Shown here piece after piece: positions 62,247 through 64,000 of a DNA stretch of 64,000 nucleotides. This DNA is from Rubellicoccus peritrichatus. Its GTDB lineage: Bacteria > Verrucomicrobiota > Verrucomicrobiia > Opitutales > Cerasicoccaceae. A model generated the notes under the pieces. It was not told the origin of the DNA, did not search any database, and saw only the letters and a program-made list of their open reading frames with translations. Made by a program: the position numbers and the translations under genes. The stretch covers positions 1,922,001 through 1,986,000 of the forward strand of contig NZ_CP136920.1 in NCBI RefSeq assembly GCF_033100135.1, in the 5' to 3' direction. Within the stretch, counting starts at the first letter, position 1; every line of letters begins with the position of its first letter.

Positions 62247-64000
62247 TCAGCCTCCTTTCAGTTTATCTTTAAGGAAAGGGGCAGACGGGCTGGCATTATT
62301 TTTTAGAATGCCGATGGGCTCACCCTGGAAAAGGATATGGCCTCCGGCTTCGCCTCCCTCCGGGCCGACTTCAACCAGGTAATCTGCTTCGGCGATGACA
62401 TCGAGATGATGTTCGATCACGACGACAGTGTGGCCCTGGTCAACGAGCCGATGAAGTAGTTCGATCAATCGGCGACAATCACTCAGGTGTAGCCCAATGG
62501 TTGGCTCTTCAAGTAAATATAAATTATGGCGTAAGATTCCACGTGACTTCTCTTTGAAAGATGGCAGTCCCTTGGCCAATTCACTGACGAGTTTCAAGCG
62601 TTGTGCTTCACCACCGGACAAAGTCGGGCTGCTTTGCCCCAAGGTTAAATAGCCCAGGCCGGTTTCGACCATGAGGCCAAGCATGTCCTTGAGGCGCGAA
62701 TGAAAATCAAAGAATTCCGCCGCTTCCTCGAAGCTCATTTTGAGGACATCAGCGATGTTTTTTCCATTCCAGCGAATATCCGTCAACTCAGACCCATAAC
62801 GACTGCCGCCGCAATCCTCACAGTCGGTGTAAGTATCCGGCAGGAAGTTCATTTCCAGTTTGATGCGGCCGGCGCCTTTGCAGGTTTCACAACGTCCACC
62901 CTTCGTATTGAATGAAAAAGTACCAGGAGAGAAGCCACGCATTTTTGCTTCCGGCAAATTGGCAAAGACCTCCCGTATGATATCATAAGCACCGATATAA
63001 GTGGCAGGTGTCGATCGTGGTGTTTTCCCAATGGGCTCCTGGTCAACTTCCACGCACTGGCGAAAGACATTGCCGTTGCGAAGTTCGCCAAAGTGCTTGC
63101 CTGATCCACTTAGCTTCTCCTGCTTGCCTTTGATCGCATCGGTGACCGCAGGTTTTAGCATATCACGGATTAGGGTTGATTTACCCGCACCAGAAATACC
63201 ACAGACTACGTTCAGTCGCTTGAGTGGTAAGTGAAAATCGTCGCCTTTCAAATTGCGCAAAGCAGGCTTTTTCAAGACGAGCCAGTCTTTGGCTTTGCTT
63301 CGTGGTGTCCATTTGCTGGGGAGTGTTCTTCGTTCTCCCCGTAGTGGATGAGGCATGCCTTTAGACAAATATTCTCCGGTCAGTGAATCAGGATTCTTGC
63401 AAATGCTGTCCCAGGTGCCATTGGCCAGAACTTCTCCACCGTGAATGCCGGCGCCAGGTCCCAGGTCGACGATGCGGTCGGCTGCCATCATGGTTTCGTC
63501 GTCGTGTTCAACGATGAGCAGGGTGTTCGATTTGTCCCGCAAAGCTTTTAGTGATTCGATCAAGGCGGCGTTATCCCTTGCATGCAATCCGATGGATGGT
63601 TCATCGAGCACATAGAGGACGCCGGATAGATTCGAACCAAGCTGGGCGGCCAGACGAATGCGCTGTGCTTCGCCTCCGGAAAGTGTGGCCGAAGCCCGAT
63701 CAAGACTAAGATAACTCAGTCCGACTTGGCCGAGAAATTTTAAACGCTCTTCGACCTCGGGGATGATTTCGGCTGCGATCAGTTTTCCACGTTTGTCGAG
63801 TTTGAGTTGTGTCAGGGTTTTAAGGACTTCCGTTGGTGGGAGGGCAAGGAGCTGCGGCAGGGAAATGCCATTCACTTTCTTTGGCAAAGCTGCTTTCTTC
63901 CGCAAACTGGAAACTGCCTTCTCTGTCAGCGGCAATTGCACTGCCGAGCTTGTTGGGTTAAGCCGTGCGCCGTGACAATCCGGACAAGGGGCTCCATCTT
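62247..64000 (-). CDS. uvrA: Excinuclease ABC subunit A, C-terminal part (5' end outside window)
   Basis: About 584 residues of UvrA are visible and the frame is open to the window edge, so the start lies beyond 64000. At the edge is CPDCHGARL, the zinc-binding motif of the first half. Then follow the first signature ATLSGGEAQRIRLAAQLG with Walker B LYVLDEPSIGLHARDN, the second Walker A GISGAGKSTLIRD, the second zinc site CETCKGAGR...CEDCGGSRY, and the second signature PTLSGGEAQRLKL with Walker B LYLLEEPTIGLHLSD. The last has Glu-Glu-Pro where Asp-Glu-Pro is usual, keeping the catalytic Glu. Length before the edge suggests about 400 residues are missing. Confidence 0.93.
   Translation of the reverse strand, partial: DGAPCPDCHGARLNPTSSAVQLPLTEKAVSSLRKKAALPKKVNGISLPQLLALPPTEVLKTLTQLKLDKRGKLIAAEIIPEVEERLKFLGQVGLSYLSLDRASATLSGGEAQRIRLAAQLGSNLSGVLYVLDEPSIGLHARDNAALIESLKALRDKSNTLLIVEHDDETMMAADRIVDLGPGAGIHGGEVLANGTWDSICKNPDSLTGEYLSKGMPHPLRGERRTLPSKWTPRSKAKDWLVLKKPALRNLKGDDFHLPLKRLNVVCGISGAGKSTLIRDMLKPAVTDAIKGKQEKLSGSGKHFGELRNGNVFRQCVEVDQEPIGKTPRSTPATYIGAYDIIREVFANLPEAKMRGFSPGTFSFNTKGGRCETCKGAGRIKLEMNFLPDTYTDCEDCGGSRYGSELTDIRWNGKNIADVLKMSFEEAAEFFDFHSRLKDMLGLMVETGLGYLTLGQSSPTLSGGEAQRLKLVSELAKGLPSFKEKSRGILRHNLYLLEEPTIGLHLSDCRRLIELLHRLVDQGHTVVVIEHHLDVIAEADYLVEVGPEGGEAGGHILFQGEPIGILKNNASPSAPFLKDKLKGG

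Overview
The window reads as chromosomal DNA of a free-living Gram-negative bacterium, most likely a member of the Verrucomicrobiota (Opitutae/Puniceicoccales-like). This is inferred from content: a formylglycine sulfatase and a GH20 hexosaminidase, stand-alone pseudopilins ending in a DG-H-type motif, secreted RCC1 and RHS giants, weak ribosome binding sites, and many dispersed intergenic repeats. No rRNA, tRNA, CRISPR array, integrase or transposase was recognised.

Layout. 1-2740: the end of an unknown gene, a DUF3634 protein, a sulfatase and a decayed chimeric relic. 2780-5552 (minus): small membrane proteins, an RNase H-fold protein and a membrane-anchored endonuclease/exonuclease/phosphatase-family protein, tightly packed or overlapping. 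5765-13116: GH20 hexosaminidase, a TauE/SafE-like transporter, aroQ, an MGDG-synthase-like glycosyltransferase, a bile-acid:sodium-symporter-family transporter, a pseudopilin with terminator, and glyA. 13117-13948: a repeat-rich stretch with an ORF made of twelve exact 21-nt heptad repeats.

14216-30078 (plus) is the most distinctive region. An ECF sigma factor and a probable anti-sigma factor precede a 2081-residue secreted RCC1/parallel-beta-helix protein, a secreted propeller-like protein, a secreted Ig-like protein, a 1982-residue RHS protein and a small AT-rich lipoprotein. Junctions from 21.8 kb onwards are overlapping. I infer a regulated cell-surface module, possibly of polymorphic-toxin type with the lipoprotein as immunity partner. 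30137-35643 (plus) holds a protein joining a dual-specificity-phosphatase-like domain to a C-terminal cytochrome c'-like domain, then a three-gene ABC importer and an exported ChrB-like protein, possibly one metal- or oxyanion-related unit.

35731-40307 (minus) carries an MFS transporter, rpiB and the isoprenoid/phospholipid cluster uppS-cdsA-dxr. 40469-42015 holds pterin dehydratase and a second ECF sigma/membrane regulator pair. 42016-42781 is a long spacer with a strong terminator and possibly a small RNA. 42782-50145 (plus) has gyrB-gyrA, a lipoprotein and a true pyruvate decarboxylase. 50162-57299 holds sufT, an unknown exported protein, a DNA ligase/exonuclease repair pair with a tiny membrane ORF in front, a DUF445 protein and an esterase. 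57448-64000 holds a second pseudopilin, uvrB, two unknown single-pass membrane proteins and the C-terminal part of uvrA, which runs off the window.

A theme across the window is short dispersed repeats, often as inverted pairs, that fill or nearly fill several intergenic spacers, including that between gyrB and gyrA. One copy supplies the C-terminal codons of a repair exonuclease.
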